Assembly (NCBI RefSeq): GCF_000372525.1
Contig: NZ_AQUR01000103.1
Span: 186,001 to 250,000 of the forward strand
Direction: 5' to 3'
Source: Cupriavidus neocaledonicus
Lineage (GTDB): Bacteria; Pseudomonadota; Gammaproteobacteria; Burkholderiales; Burkholderiaceae
DNA length: 64,000 nucleotides
This document shows, piece after piece, positions 43,934-50,914 of the stretch. The notes below the pieces were generated by a model. That model ran no database searches. It was not told the origin of the DNA and saw only the letters and a program-made list of their open reading frames with translations. Every line of letters starts with the position of its first letter. The stretch's first letter is position 1. A program made the position numbers and the translations under genes.

Positions 43934-44212
43934 TTAGCGCGCCCGCACCTCGGGCGGCGTTGCGGTCCTGGGCGGTCGATGCCAGTCCGGGCCGATGTCG
44001 GGGAACACCTCGCATTCTCCGCGCACGATGCTCTCGATGGTGGCGCATACGCATTCGGTGCCGCGCGGTCCCACGCACACCAGGCTGCGCGGATGATCGC
44101 TGTGCTGCGGAATGGCGTAGACCCGCATGCCCTCGCGGAACAGCGGGTGCTTGGTGAGGCGTTCGTTCATCAGTTCAACGAAGCGCTGGGGTGTGACGAC
44201 CGGCTTGTCCAT
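43934..44212 (-). CDS. Small conserved-looking hypothetical protein, 92 residues
   Basis: Not recognised. The ATG at 44212 (MDKPVVTPQRFVELMNERL) is preceded by CAGGAG at a good distance, which rules out the longer upstream frame. The sequence has a helical N-terminus, HPLFREGMRVYAIPQHSDHPRSL and a C-terminus with two Cys-containing segments (VCVGPRGTECVCATIESIVRGECEVFPDIGPDW). The four cysteines and mixed polar character suggest a soluble protein, possibly metal-binding, but this is speculation. Convergent with the acyl-CoA synthetase. Confidence 0.65.
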   Translation of the reverse strand: MDKPVVTPQRFVELMNERLTKHPLFREGMRVYAIPQHSDHPRSLVCVGPRGTECVCATIESIVRGECEVFPDIGPDWHRPPRTATPPEVRAR

Positions 44213-44452
44213 TGCATGCTCCTGCGGCCTTGGCCACCGTACCCATTTCTTGGGGCGGCATGGCGACCAGGTCAGTAAAGGCCAGGAAGATGACAGGCAG
44301 GTGGCAGAAAAGCGCACCGGGCAACAGTGTGTGCCCGGGACGTGGCCGGAATGGAGAATCGCGGGCAATGCATCGCCCGCGTTGCCACTGCCACGCTTCC
44401 AGACTAGGTCACGCGGCGCGTAGTGCAAGTGAATCGCGAGATTTCGCCGGCT

Positions 44453-44701
44453 TCAGGTGATGCGCAATTCGCCTGCGGCGCGCGGGCCGTTCAGGATGCC
44501 ATTGCCGGCGGCCCAGCACGCGGCCTCGGCCTCCGCGTAGGACCTGTAGGTTCCTGGCGCCGCGACCGTGCAGTCCTCGTCGGCGGCGCCGCAGCGTTCT
44601 TCCATGACGATGCGCCAGGTGTACTGGCCCGGTGCGTCCTCGAGGACATGGAGCACCAGGGTGCGATGCTTGTCGGTCAGCGTGAGAGGCAAAGTCGACA
44701 T
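44453..44701 (-). CDS. Small hypothetical protein, 82 residues
   Basis: Not recognised. The ATG at 44701 (MSTLPLTLTDKHRTLVLHVLEDAPGQYTWRIVMEE) follows CGGGAGA. The product alternates beta-like segments with a helix (SYAEAEAACWAAGNGIL) and ends in GELRIT; the YxSYAEAEAA pattern is like small DUF-type proteins with a beta-beta-beta-alpha fold. It contains three cysteines. It is divergent from the AGE-family epimerase gene, with 133 bp between starts. Confidence 0.65.
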   Translation of the reverse strand: MSTLPLTLTDKHRTLVLHVLEDAPGQYTWRIVMEERCGAADEDCTVAAPGTYRSYAEAEAACWAAGNGILNGPRAAGELRIT

Positions 44702-44834
44702 GGGTGTCTCCCGTTCGCAGGTAGGCGCATTGATGCTAGCAAGTGCGCGCCGCAAATGCCATGAGGCATTGCGCCCGCGCCATGGCAAGATACGGCCTTT
44801 GCGGCAGTCGCCGCGCCGGATTTGTCGCCTCAAC

Positions 44835-45962
44835 ATGCCTCTCTCGCCTGAGCTCAACCAACGCATCGCCGCTTTGACGGCACATTACGATGCCGTCGTG
44901 CTGCCGCTATGGACCGCCTCCGGCTGGAATCCCGACCTGCTGCTGCCCTATGAAGCGCTCGACGGCGGCAGCGCCGCGCCGCTGCCGCCGTCGCGCTACC
45001 GCGCCATGGCGTGTGCGCGCCAGCTGTACGTGTTTTCGCTGGCAGGGCAGCAGACGCATGCCGATACGCTGTTCGGCTCGCTGCAGGCCTATTTCGGCAA
45101 TGGCGAGGGCGCGTGGATCTACAGCGTCGACCCGGCCGGCGCGCCGCTCGACAGCACACGCGACCTCTACACCCATGCCTTCGTGATCTTCGCCTGCGCC
45201 GCGTATTACGCGCGCTTCGGCAACGAGGATGCGCTGGCGGTGCTCGATGAAACCGTCGATATCGTCGAGGACCGCTTCGCTGACGGACAAGGCCTGTACC
45301 ACGCCGCGCTGACCGAGCACTTCCGCCCCAAGGGCGCGGGCGTGCTGCAGAACCCCGTCATGCACCTGACCGAGGCCTACCTGGCTGCGCTGGATGCTAC
45401 CGGCGACGAGTGGTATGCGGAACGGCTGCGCGAGATCGCGATGGCGGTGCTTGAGCGTTTTGTCGATGCCGCCAGCGGCTGCGTGGCGGAGTTGCCGCAA
45501 GGCAGCGCGGACAACCGCGTCGAGCCCGGGCACCAGTTCGAGTGGTTCTCGCTGGTGGCCGGCAGGCCGGCGCTGTTTGGCGACCTGCCGCTGGCGGATG
45601 CCCTGCGCCGCGCCTTCGCGTTCGCGCAGCAGCACGGCGTGGCGGCGGGCACGCTGGGTGTCTGCGCGGCGCTGGAGGCGGGCGGCGCACGGATCGACGG
45701 CACCGAGCGCATCTGGGCGCAGACCGAGTTCGCGCGCGCGCTGGCAGTGGAAGGCTCGGCGCAGTCTCTGGCCACGCTGGCTGACTGGGCCGCGCTGTTC
45801 CGCAACCGTTTTCTGTCTGCGCAAGGCTGGCATGAGTGCCTGGCGCCGACCGGCGACGTGGTGCGTGCCGAGATGCCGTCGACCTCGCCCTATCACCTGG
45901 CCACGTCTTACCAGGCGCTGGCTGTCGTTGCCGGGCTGCAATGGCCTGCGCCGGCTGCCTGA
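44835..45962 (+). CDS. AGE-family (N-acylglucosamine 2-epimerase-like) sugar isomerase
   Basis: Alpha/alpha-barrel enzyme of the AGE family, members of which epimerise or isomerise sugars such as mannose or cellobiose units. The ATG at 44835 (MPLSPELNQRIAALTAHY) gives 375 residues. Family features: the LWTASGWNPDLLLPYE opening, RYRAMACARQLYVFSLAG, TRDLYTHAFVIFACAAYY, a NPVMHLTEAYLAALDATGDEWY block containing the catalytic His, and RVEPGHQFEWFSLV with the second catalytic His. The C-terminus has RIWAQTEFARAL and SPYHLATSY. Substrate not determinable; no sugar transporter lies nearby. Confidence 0.88.
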   Translation: MPLSPELNQRIAALTAHYDAVVLPLWTASGWNPDLLLPYEALDGGSAAPLPPSRYRAMACARQLYVFSLAGQQTHADTLFGSLQAYFGNGEGAWIYSVDPAGAPLDSTRDLYTHAFVIFACAAYYARFGNEDALAVLDETVDIVEDRFADGQGLYHAALTEHFRPKGAGVLQNPVMHLTEAYLAALDATGDEWYAERLREIAMAVLERFVDAASGCVAELPQGSADNRVEPGHQFEWFSLVAGRPALFGDLPLADALRRAFAFAQQHGVAAGTLGVCAALEAGGARIDGTERIWAQTEFARALAVEGSAQSLATLADWAALFRNRFLSAQGWHECLAPTGDVVRAEMPSTSPYHLATSYQALAVVAGLQWPAPAA

Positions 45963-46056
45963 CCCCACGGACCAGGGCGTTGTCAATTCTTTGCAGTTGC
46001 CGTCAGAGCGCGCGTCTACACTCAAGCCCGCGCTCCGGTCCGCATCGCAATCCTTC

Positions 46057-46248
46057 TTAACTACCTGGTCGTCGTTCTGAAGTTGCGGGCGGGAGTGCGC
46101 CTGCCGGCTTGACGCGGACAGCCATTTGTTCGACGCGCCGCTGCGCCCGGGTTTCGGCGTGGTCGTTCAGGATCAGGCACAGCAGCGTCAGCAAGGCTGC
46201 CGCGATCATGCTCAGCGCAATCCAGGCCAGGCAGTGCTTGCGTTCCAT
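46057..46248 (-). CDS. Small single-pass membrane protein, 63 residues
   Basis: Not recognised. MERKHCLAWIALSMIAAALLTLLCLIL at the N-terminus (about residues 6-27) is a convincing membrane helix with basic flanking residues; the rest is Arg/Ala/Pro-rich and probably soluble. No strong Shine-Dalgarno sequence is seen, which lowers confidence. It lies between the epimerase and a convergent-free minus-strand group. Confidence 0.45.
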   Translation of the reverse strand: MERKHCLAWIALSMIAAALLTLLCLILNDHAETRAQRRVEQMAVRVKPAGALPPATSERRPGS

Positions 46249-46356
46249 GGTGGCGGACAGTGGGGCGTCATTGGTGCGCGAAGTTTAAGCGCGCATACGC
46301 CGGGCGATTGTCAACCTTTGCAAACGCAGCCTGCCTTGCAGGCTTCGCGGTCGTCC

Positions 46357-46725
46357 TTATTCCGTCACGCCGTGCTCGTGCAGCAGCCGCTCGCATTCCT
46401 CAAGCATGTCGTAGGCGAACGCGGACTGGTAGTTGGGATCGAGCGCTTCCATCATCTCGTGCGCGGCATAGAGGCCGGCTTCGCGCGACAGCGTCTCGGC
46501 GAGCTGCCGCGCAAACTGGTCGCTCAGTTCGGACAGCAGGCGCCGTTCCGACAGCGGCAGCTGCAGCCTGGAGCGCGACAGCCATTCACCGGCCAGCGTG
46601 GCGCCCTGGGCGTCGGTCATCCACTTGCGGTGTTCGTAGTAGGCCGACAGGCGTTCCGCGGCCAGCGCAAACAGCAGCGCCTTGCGGGTATTGAAATCGA
46701 TCCGGCGGGGTGGGGCGAGGGTCAT
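46357..46725 (-). CDS. Hypothetical helical protein, 122 residues
   Basis: Not recognised. The ATG at 46725 (MTLAPPRRIDFNTRKALLFALAAERL) is preferred to an upstream frame whose residues are Arg/Pro-biased. The sequence is mostly helical and amphipathic with many Leu, Glu and Arg, including AYYEHRKWMTDAQGATLAGEWLSRSRLQLPLSERRLLSELSDQFARQL and a C-terminal acidic EECERLLHEHGVTE. It is 58 bp downstream of the carboxylesterase and probably co-transcribed with it. Confidence 0.62.
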   Translation of the reverse strand: MTLAPPRRIDFNTRKALLFALAAERLSAYYEHRKWMTDAQGATLAGEWLSRSRLQLPLSERRLLSELSDQFARQLAETLSREAGLYAAHEMMEALDPNYQSAFAYDMLEECERLLHEHGVTE

Positions 46726-46783
46726 GCTTGCAGCTTGGTGCGGACCGGCGCGGCGAGTGCCGGTCGTCGTCTTGTCGAAGGGA

Positions 46784-47476
46784 TCAGTCGGGCGCGGCGC
46801 CGGCCTGCGCAAAGCGCGAAGCCAGCCAGGCGCCGATATCCGCAATCTCTTCCAGGCACACCGCATGGCCCATCGGATAGGTGTGCCATGTCACCGGATT
46901 CGGCCGCGCCTGCACGAAATCGCGTGCGGCCACGCCCATGGCCAGCGGCACCACGTCGTCCTGCGTGCCATGGGCGGCGAACACCGGCGTGGCGGCGTTG
47001 GCCGAGTTGGTTTCGGCAGCGAGCGTCGACGGTGCGGGGATGTAGGTGGACAGCGCAACGATGCCGGCCAGCGGCTCCGCGTGGGTCAGTCCGGCGGTGT
47101 AGGCGATGGCGCCGCCTTGCGAGAAGCCGGCCAGCACGATGCGCCCGGTCGGGATGCCGCGCGCATTTTCTCGTGCGATCAGGGCGCGGATGGCCTCGCA
47201 GGATGCGCGGATGCCGGTCTCGTCGGCGCGGCGGCCGGCCTGGTCGAGGGAAACGATGTCATACCATGCCGGCATGACGTAGCCACCATTGCAGGTCACC
47301 GGTATTGCCGGCGCATGTGGGAAGATAAAGCGCACGCCGGGCGCGGCCGGCAGCCGCAACTCGGGCACCACCGGGGCGAAGTCGCTGCCATCGGCGCCCA
47401 GTCCGTGCATCCAGATGACGGCGCAGCCGGGATTGGGCGCGGTTTCAATTTCGATCGCGGGCAGCAGTTCGCTCAT
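46784..47476 (-). CDS. Carboxylesterase (phospholipase/carboxylesterase family)
   Basis: Small alpha/beta hydrolase of the carboxylesterase II type, cleaving short-chain esters. The 230-residue protein has VIWMHGLGADGSDF (oxyanion region), the nucleophile motif GFSQGGA with Ser near residue 119, the acid Asp in HGTQDDVVPL and the His in YPMGHAVCLEE. Length and motif order match EstB-like bacterial esterases. It precedes a small hypothetical gene on the same strand by 58 bp. Confidence 0.92.
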   Translation of the reverse strand: MSELLPAIEIETAPNPGCAVIWMHGLGADGSDFAPVVPELRLPAAPGVRFIFPHAPAIPVTCNGGYVMPAWYDIVSLDQAGRRADETGIRASCEAIRALIARENARGIPTGRIVLAGFSQGGAIAYTAGLTHAEPLAGIVALSTYIPAPSTLAAETNSANAATPVFAAHGTQDDVVPLAMGVAARDFVQARPNPVTWHTYPMGHAVCLEEIADIGAWLASRFAQAGAAPD

Positions 47477-47595
47477 GGGGCCGGTTCCTGTGGGTGGTCT
47501 GCCTGCGCCACGGGGGCGTCAGGCAGCGCGAGTATCGCACAGGTCCGGACCTGCCTTGCCGCATGCCCTGGCACGTGCCGCGGCAGGAGTCCGCT

Positions 47596-47880
47596 TCAGG
47601 CTGCGGACGGAACGATCGGCACCGTGGTCAGGCCGGGCGTGCGTGCCGGCAATTCGGGCATGGCGGGTGGCGTGGCGCGGCGCTTGTCGACCACGTCTTC
47701 CACGCCCTTGGCCGCGACATCTTCCAGGAACGCCACCATGTCGCGGTAGTAGGCCACCTGCATCTGTGCCTCTAGCAAGCGCCGTTCGGCCTGGAATAGC
47801 GTCAGCCTCATGTCTTGCAGTTCCCTTTCGGCGATTTTTTCCGGGGTCGGCGGACTGAACAAGTTTGCAAGCCAACGCAT
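47596..47880 (-). CDS. Small coiled-coil hypothetical protein, 94 residues
   Basis: Not recognised. The ATG at 47880 (MRWLANLFSPPTPEKIAEREL) follows TGGAGG. The middle (about residues 15-58) is a continuous charged helix likely to form a coiled coil (RELQDMRLTLFQAERRLLEAQMQVAYYRDMVAFLED). The C-terminus is Pro-rich (PPAMPELPARTPGL). It resembles small coiled-coil proteins common in Cupriavidus and Ralstonia genomes, by recollection only. Confidence 0.62.
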   Translation of the reverse strand: MRWLANLFSPPTPEKIAERELQDMRLTLFQAERRLLEAQMQVAYYRDMVAFLEDVAAKGVEDVVDKRRATPPAMPELPARTPGLTTVPIVPSAA

Positions 47881-48030
47881 GGCAGTACCTCCAGTGCTGT
47901 CAACAGCGAGTTTGCGTGCTTTCGCCATGAGGACCAATATAGACAAGAAATCGATAACGCGTCCCTCGGACACTTGGCCGTGGCGCCTCGCCCACAAGGA
48001 TGATTGCCGCTTGCGGGACTCTACGTTAGA

Positions 48031-48957
48031 TTAATCGGCCATGATGTGTCCGGCATCACGCGCTTGCTGCGATGGCGCTTCGGGGCCGGTTGCCTGTGCA
48101 TGCATGAAGCGCAGGATCGGCGGCCAGAAGGTGTCGATATGCTCCGGCAGTATGGCCGCATCGTGCGGCATGGCATCGTGCATGACCAGCGCATGCAGAT
48201 GCCTGGCAGCGCTTGCCACGCGTTCCGCGTGGGGCGGCACGATGACCACGTCGTCACGGCTGTGCACCACCAGCAGCGGCCGTTCCAGCTTGCTCGCGCG
48301 CGCCGCGTTGTTCCATGGGTCCGGCAGCAGCCACGCCGCCCATGCGGGAATGCGCCCGGTCTGCACCGCGGCCAGCCGCGCCGAGCTGAAGCCCGCGGCT
48401 ATCACATAGCCATCCGGCTGCGGCTCGAAGCGCCGCGCCACGTCGAGCAGGATGCCCGAGCCCAGCGAATGTCCCAGCACCACGCGCCGTTTCGATTGCG
48501 GCGTGGCGGCGATGAACTGCCGGTAAGCGGCCAGCGCATCCTGCCGCAACCGGCGCACGCTGGGCCGTCCGCTGCTGCGCCCATAGCCGCTGTAGTCGAA
48601 CACATAGGAAGCGATGCCCGCATCGGCCAGCATGGCTTGAACCGGTGCCCAGTCGGGCAGGCATTCGTTGTCGCCATGGCACACCATCAGGGCCGGTGCT
48701 TCGGGATCTGCCACCGGCATGAAGGCCGCGTGGAGGATGCGGTCGCCGCTGGCGAAGGTGGCGTGCCGCACCATCGGGGCGGAATTGTCGGGTGGTTCCG
48801 CGGGGCTTGTCTCATCCGTTGGCGTGACAAACGCTTTGCGCTCCAGCGCACGAAACAGCAGATGCCGCGCGACCCCGGCCGCCACGGCCATGCCTGCTGC
48901 CGCAGCCAGCCAGCGGTGACGCACGGTTTGAGAAGTGGGGGGCCGGTCAGGATTCAT
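48031..48957 (-). CDS. Alpha/beta hydrolase with N-terminal membrane anchor
   Basis: The 308-residue protein has a hydrophobic N-terminal segment (about residues 17-35) that could anchor it to the inner membrane, facing the periplasm. The hydrolase fold shows LMVCHGDNECLPDW (oxyanion strand), YVFDYSGYGRSSG, the nucleophile elbow GHSLGSG (Ser near residue 164), the acid in VVHSRDDVVIVPPH, and a late His (HDAMPHDA). It is similar to YfhR/Bem46-type hydrolases. It is divergent from the first repeat-protein cassette, whose operator lies 112 bp from this start, so shared control is possible. Confidence 0.85.
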   Translation of the reverse strand: MNPDRPPTSQTVRHRWLAAAAGMAVAAGVARHLLFRALERKAFVTPTDETSPAEPPDNSAPMVRHATFASGDRILHAAFMPVADPEAPALMVCHGDNECLPDWAPVQAMLADAGIASYVFDYSGYGRSSGRPSVRRLRQDALAAYRQFIAATPQSKRRVVLGHSLGSGILLDVARRFEPQPDGYVIAAGFSSARLAAVQTGRIPAWAAWLLPDPWNNAARASKLERPLLVVHSRDDVVIVPPHAERVASAARHLHALVMHDAMPHDAAILPEHIDTFWPPILRFMHAQATGPEAPSQQARDAGHIMAD

Positions 48958-49064
48958 CTTCTTCAGGCTAGCAGGCCGGGCTCTGCAAGTGAAGAATTGT
49001 TCATTCAGAAGCGCTTTTCCCGGGAGGACGCAGTTGGCTATCCCGTCGATAGAAATCTTTTTCC

Positions 49065-49093
49065 TTGACTATCTACCTATCAGTAGATAGCAT
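49065..49093 (+). promoter_or_regulatory. Promoter with palindromic operator, cassette 1
   Basis: TTGACT (-35, 49065-49070), 17-bp spacer, TAGCAT (-10, 49088-49093). The palindrome CTATCTAC-N6-GTAGATAG (49069-49090) fills the spacer. An ATG at 49101 lies where transcription should begin. Confidence 0.7.
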
Positions 49094-49160
49094 TCAGTCC
49101 ATGGCACCGCTGCACCGCCAACGAAATCAAGAAGGCACGAGAATGTGGCGATTCCATGGC

Positions 49161-49182
49161 ATGACCTGAACGGTCATTTTTT
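49161..49182 (+). terminator. Terminator-like leader hairpin, cassette 1
   Basis: ATGACC (49161-49166) pairs with GGTCAT (49172-49177), followed by a six-T run (49177-49182). The equivalent hairpin occurs at the same place in cassette 2, which supports a function such as attenuation or a short transcript. Confidence 0.55.
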
Positions 49183-49197
49183 CAGGCCCGGTAATCT

Positions 49198-49211
49198 ATC
49201 TACTAGTAGAT
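49198..49211 (+). promoter_or_regulatory. Second palindrome in leader, cassette 1
   Basis: The perfect 14-bp palindrome ATCTACTAGTAGAT repeats the ATCTAC/GTAGAT half-sites with a 2-bp spacer, 81 bp before the repeat-protein start. Confidence 0.65.
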
Positions 49212-49292
49212 GCGAGTCTGGAAAGCGACCCGCCGAATCACCACCGACGCCGAATTTGACGCGATCCCGAACATCGCACCCAGGAGCCCATC

Positions 49293-49679
49293 ATGACCAA
49301 GACCGCCAAGACCCTGATCACCGCCGCCACCCTTGCCGCCGCGCTCGCCGGCGGTGTCGCGCAGGCCGCCGGAGTGGACGCCAACGCCGGTGACAAGTAC
49401 GGCTACAGCTATCGCGTCGGCAAGGTCGATGCCTTCACCGACGGCGCCCGCACCGGCAAGTTCGACCCGTTCACAGAGGGTGCGCGCAGCGGCCAGTTCG
49501 ATCCGTTCACCGAAGGCGCACGCGTCGGCAAGACCGACCCGTACACGGATGGTTTCCGCACCGTGGCGGGCCTGGACCGTACCGGCGTCTCGTCCGAGCC
49601 GGCCCGCAGCTTCGACCCGTACACGGACGGTGCGCGCGTCGGCAAGGCCGACCCCTATACCGACGGCGCCCTGGCCTGA
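49293..49679 (+). CDS. Exported DPYTDGAR-repeat protein, short copy
   Basis: No known family recognised. The ATG at 49293 follows CAGGAG. The 128-residue product has a Sec signal peptide with probable cleavage after AQA (about residue 25). After a KYGYSYRVG segment the mature protein is six 12-residue units of the form [FTA]DP[YF]T[DE]GAR-x-GK. One unit carries a 14-residue insertion (TVAGLDRTGVSSEPAR). It has no cysteine and is rich in Asp, Gly, Thr and Arg. It is first in cassette 1, followed by a 33-residue membrane protein. Its first ~90 residues are nearly identical to those of the paralogue at 50915, including the coding DNA. Periplasmic or secreted location is inferred. Confidence 0.85.
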   Translation: MTKTAKTLITAATLAAALAGGVAQAAGVDANAGDKYGYSYRVGKVDAFTDGARTGKFDPFTEGARSGQFDPFTEGARVGKTDPYTDGFRTVAGLDRTGVSSEPARSFDPYTDGARVGKADPYTDGALA

Positions 49680-49751
49680 TTGCTGCCGGCACCGGCCGGC
49701 GGCCCACCACTTACGATGGCGGCCCGTGGCCGCCGTCCGATGGAGTCCATC

Positions 49752-49853
49752 ATGAGTTTGCGTGACAGCATCCTGTTGCTTGGCGGATGGCTGGTCCTTT
49801 GCGTGACGAGTGGCTCGATGATTACCTTCGCCGCGCAGGTCCTGCCTGGCTAA
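49752..49853 (+). CDS. 33-residue membrane microprotein, cassette 1
   Basis: Not recognised; too short for usual gene finding. Starts MSLRDSILLLGGWLVLC behind GGAG and ends at TAA 49851-49853. A single membrane helix covers about residues 7-28. The paralogous ORF at 51610 has the same length, 19 of 33 identical residues and its own good ribosome binding site, which makes translation likely. It lies 72 bp after the repeat-protein gene and before a hairpin. Confidence 0.7.
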   Translation: MSLRDSILLLGGWLVLCVTSGSMITFAAQVLPG

Positions 49854-49872
49854 TCGCCCATGTAATGCACTG

Positions 49873-49912
49873 TGCCCCGAGGCTAGGGAATTACCCCAGC
49901 CCCGGGGCATTT
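49873..49912 (+). terminator. Probable terminator between microprotein and tetR, cassette 1
   Basis: TGCCCCG (49873-49879) pairs with CGGGGCA (49903-49909), with further imperfect pairing of GGCTAGGG to CCCCAGCC inside, followed by TTT. It separates the first two genes of cassette 1 from its tetR gene. Confidence 0.6.
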
Positions 49913-49916
49913 CAAC

Positions 49917-49945
49917 TTGAGCGTCTATCTTCGCGTAGATAAACT
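49917..49945 (+). promoter_or_regulatory. Autoregulated promoter of first tetR gene
   Basis: TTGAGC (49917-49922), 17-bp spacer, TAAACT (49940-49945). The spacer contains ATCTTC-GC-GTAGAT (49927-49940), the same half-sites as in the leaders. The tetR ATG at 49952 lies about 7 nt after the -10, with no Shine-Dalgarno sequence, suggesting a leaderless mRNA. Confidence 0.62.
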
Positions 49946-49951
49946 GCTTGC

Positions 49952-50518
49952 ATGAAAACCCAATCCGTACGCGAGCAATTGCTCGAGCACACCCTGATCC
50001 TGATCCGGCGGCGCGGCTTCAACGGCTTCAGCTACCGCGACCTGGCGGAACTGGTGGGCGTGAAGACCTCCAGCATCCACTATTACTTTCCGACCAAGGA
50101 AGACCTGGTCCAGGAAGCGGTGAAGGAATACAGCGCCCGCCTGGCCGAGCGCATCAACGGCATCGACACCAGCCTGCCGGTTACCGAGCAAGCCGCGATC
50201 TACCTGGCGCCGTTCCGCGCCAGTTGCGGCTCCGACCAGATCTGCCTGTGCGGCATGCTGTCGACCGAGACGCTGTGCCTGCCGGAATCGGTACACAAGA
50301 TGCTGCAGGGTTTCTTTCTGCTCAACGAACAATGGCTGGCCGGGCTGCTGGAACGGGCCCAGCCCCATCGCAGCACGCCGTTCCCGGTGCCCCCGGCGCG
50401 GCTGGCACAGGTGGTATTCGGCTCGCTGCAGAGCGGACTGATCGCGGCACGCCTGTTCGGCACGTCGGACCGCGTTGAAGCCGCTGCCGACACGCTGATG
50501 GCTGCCGTATCCGGTTGA
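49952..50518 (+). CDS. TetR-family regulator, cassette 1
   Basis: The 188-residue protein has an N-terminal TetR HTH (REQLLEHTLILIRRRGFNGFSYRDLAELVGVKTSSIHYYFPTKEDLVQEA, residues about 6-55) and a helical ligand domain. The segment ASCGSDQICLCGMLSTETLCLP around residues 85-110 has four cysteines; cysteine-bearing loops at this point are used as electrophile or redox sensors in NemR-like TetR proteins, so a similar role is possible but unproven. The HTH is almost identical to that of the cassette 2 regulator, so both should bind the same palindrome. The gene has its own operator-containing promoter and is followed by a strong terminator. Confidence 0.92.
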   Translation: MKTQSVREQLLEHTLILIRRRGFNGFSYRDLAELVGVKTSSIHYYFPTKEDLVQEAVKEYSARLAERINGIDTSLPVTEQAAIYLAPFRASCGSDQICLCGMLSTETLCLPESVHKMLQGFFLLNEQWLAGLLERAQPHRSTPFPVPPARLAQVVFGSLQSGLIAARLFGTSDRVEAAADTLMAAVSG

Positions 50519-50550
50519 GTTTGCGCGCGATATCAGTGGCGCGTCTGAAG

Positions 50551-50585
50551 CCGTCATGTGGCGCGAGCGGCATGACGGTTTTTTT
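50551..50585 (+). terminator. Rho-independent terminator after first tetR
   Basis: CCGTCATG (50551-50558) pairs with CATGACGG (50571-50578), followed by seven T (50579-50585), 33 nt after the tetR stop. Confidence 0.88.
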
Positions 50586-50686
50586 ATCTGCCTGCCGCGC
50601 ACCCCGTCGTTACGGAAAACCTGTTCATAAACAACGGCTTAAGGCGTTATGAGGAATGCCTATCGGAGCGATAGAAACGTTTTTCC

Positions 50687-50715
50687 TTGACTCTCTACCT
50701 AGTAGTAGATAGTAT
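50687..50715 (+). promoter_or_regulatory. Promoter with palindromic operator, cassette 2
   Basis: TTGACT (50687-50692), 17-bp spacer, TAGTAT (50710-50715). The spacer holds CTCTCTAC-N6-GTAGATAG (50691-50712), the cassette 1 operator with one arm mismatch. Upstream flanks (GATAGAAA-N2-TTTTTCC) are also shared with cassette 1. An in-frame ATG is at 50723. Confidence 0.7.
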
Positions 50716-50784
50716 CAAGGCCATGGAAGCGCTGCACCGCCCCCAACAAGCAAGACCAGGCGGCACGCGGCGATCCCATTGCAC

Positions 50785-50806
50785 GACCGGAAGCGGTCAT
50801 TTTTTT
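50785..50806 (+). terminator. Terminator-like leader hairpin, cassette 2
   Basis: GACCG (50785-50789) pairs with CGGTC (50794-50798) around GAAG, followed by A and seven T (50800-50806). Position relative to promoter and gene matches the cassette 1 hairpin. Confidence 0.55.
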
Positions 50807-50820
50807 GAGGCTGGTTATCT

Positions 50821-50834
50821 ATCTACTGATAGAT
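50821..50834 (+). promoter_or_regulatory. Second palindrome in leader, cassette 2
   Basis: ATCTA-CTGA-TAGAT aligns with the perfect cassette 1 palindrome at 49198, with the central bases changed; 80 bp before the repeat-protein start. Confidence 0.6.
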
Positions 50835-50914
50835 GCGGAATCGAAAGAAGGACTGCAACAGCCACTGATACCGAATTTCACGCGATCCGAAACCATCGCA
50901 CCCAGGAGCCCATC

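Noticed and set aside
50687..50914. N-terminally extended repeat protein from an upstream start
   Set aside because: The extension would bury a clear signal peptide that has its own strong ribosome binding site; cassette 1 has a stop in the same leader frame.
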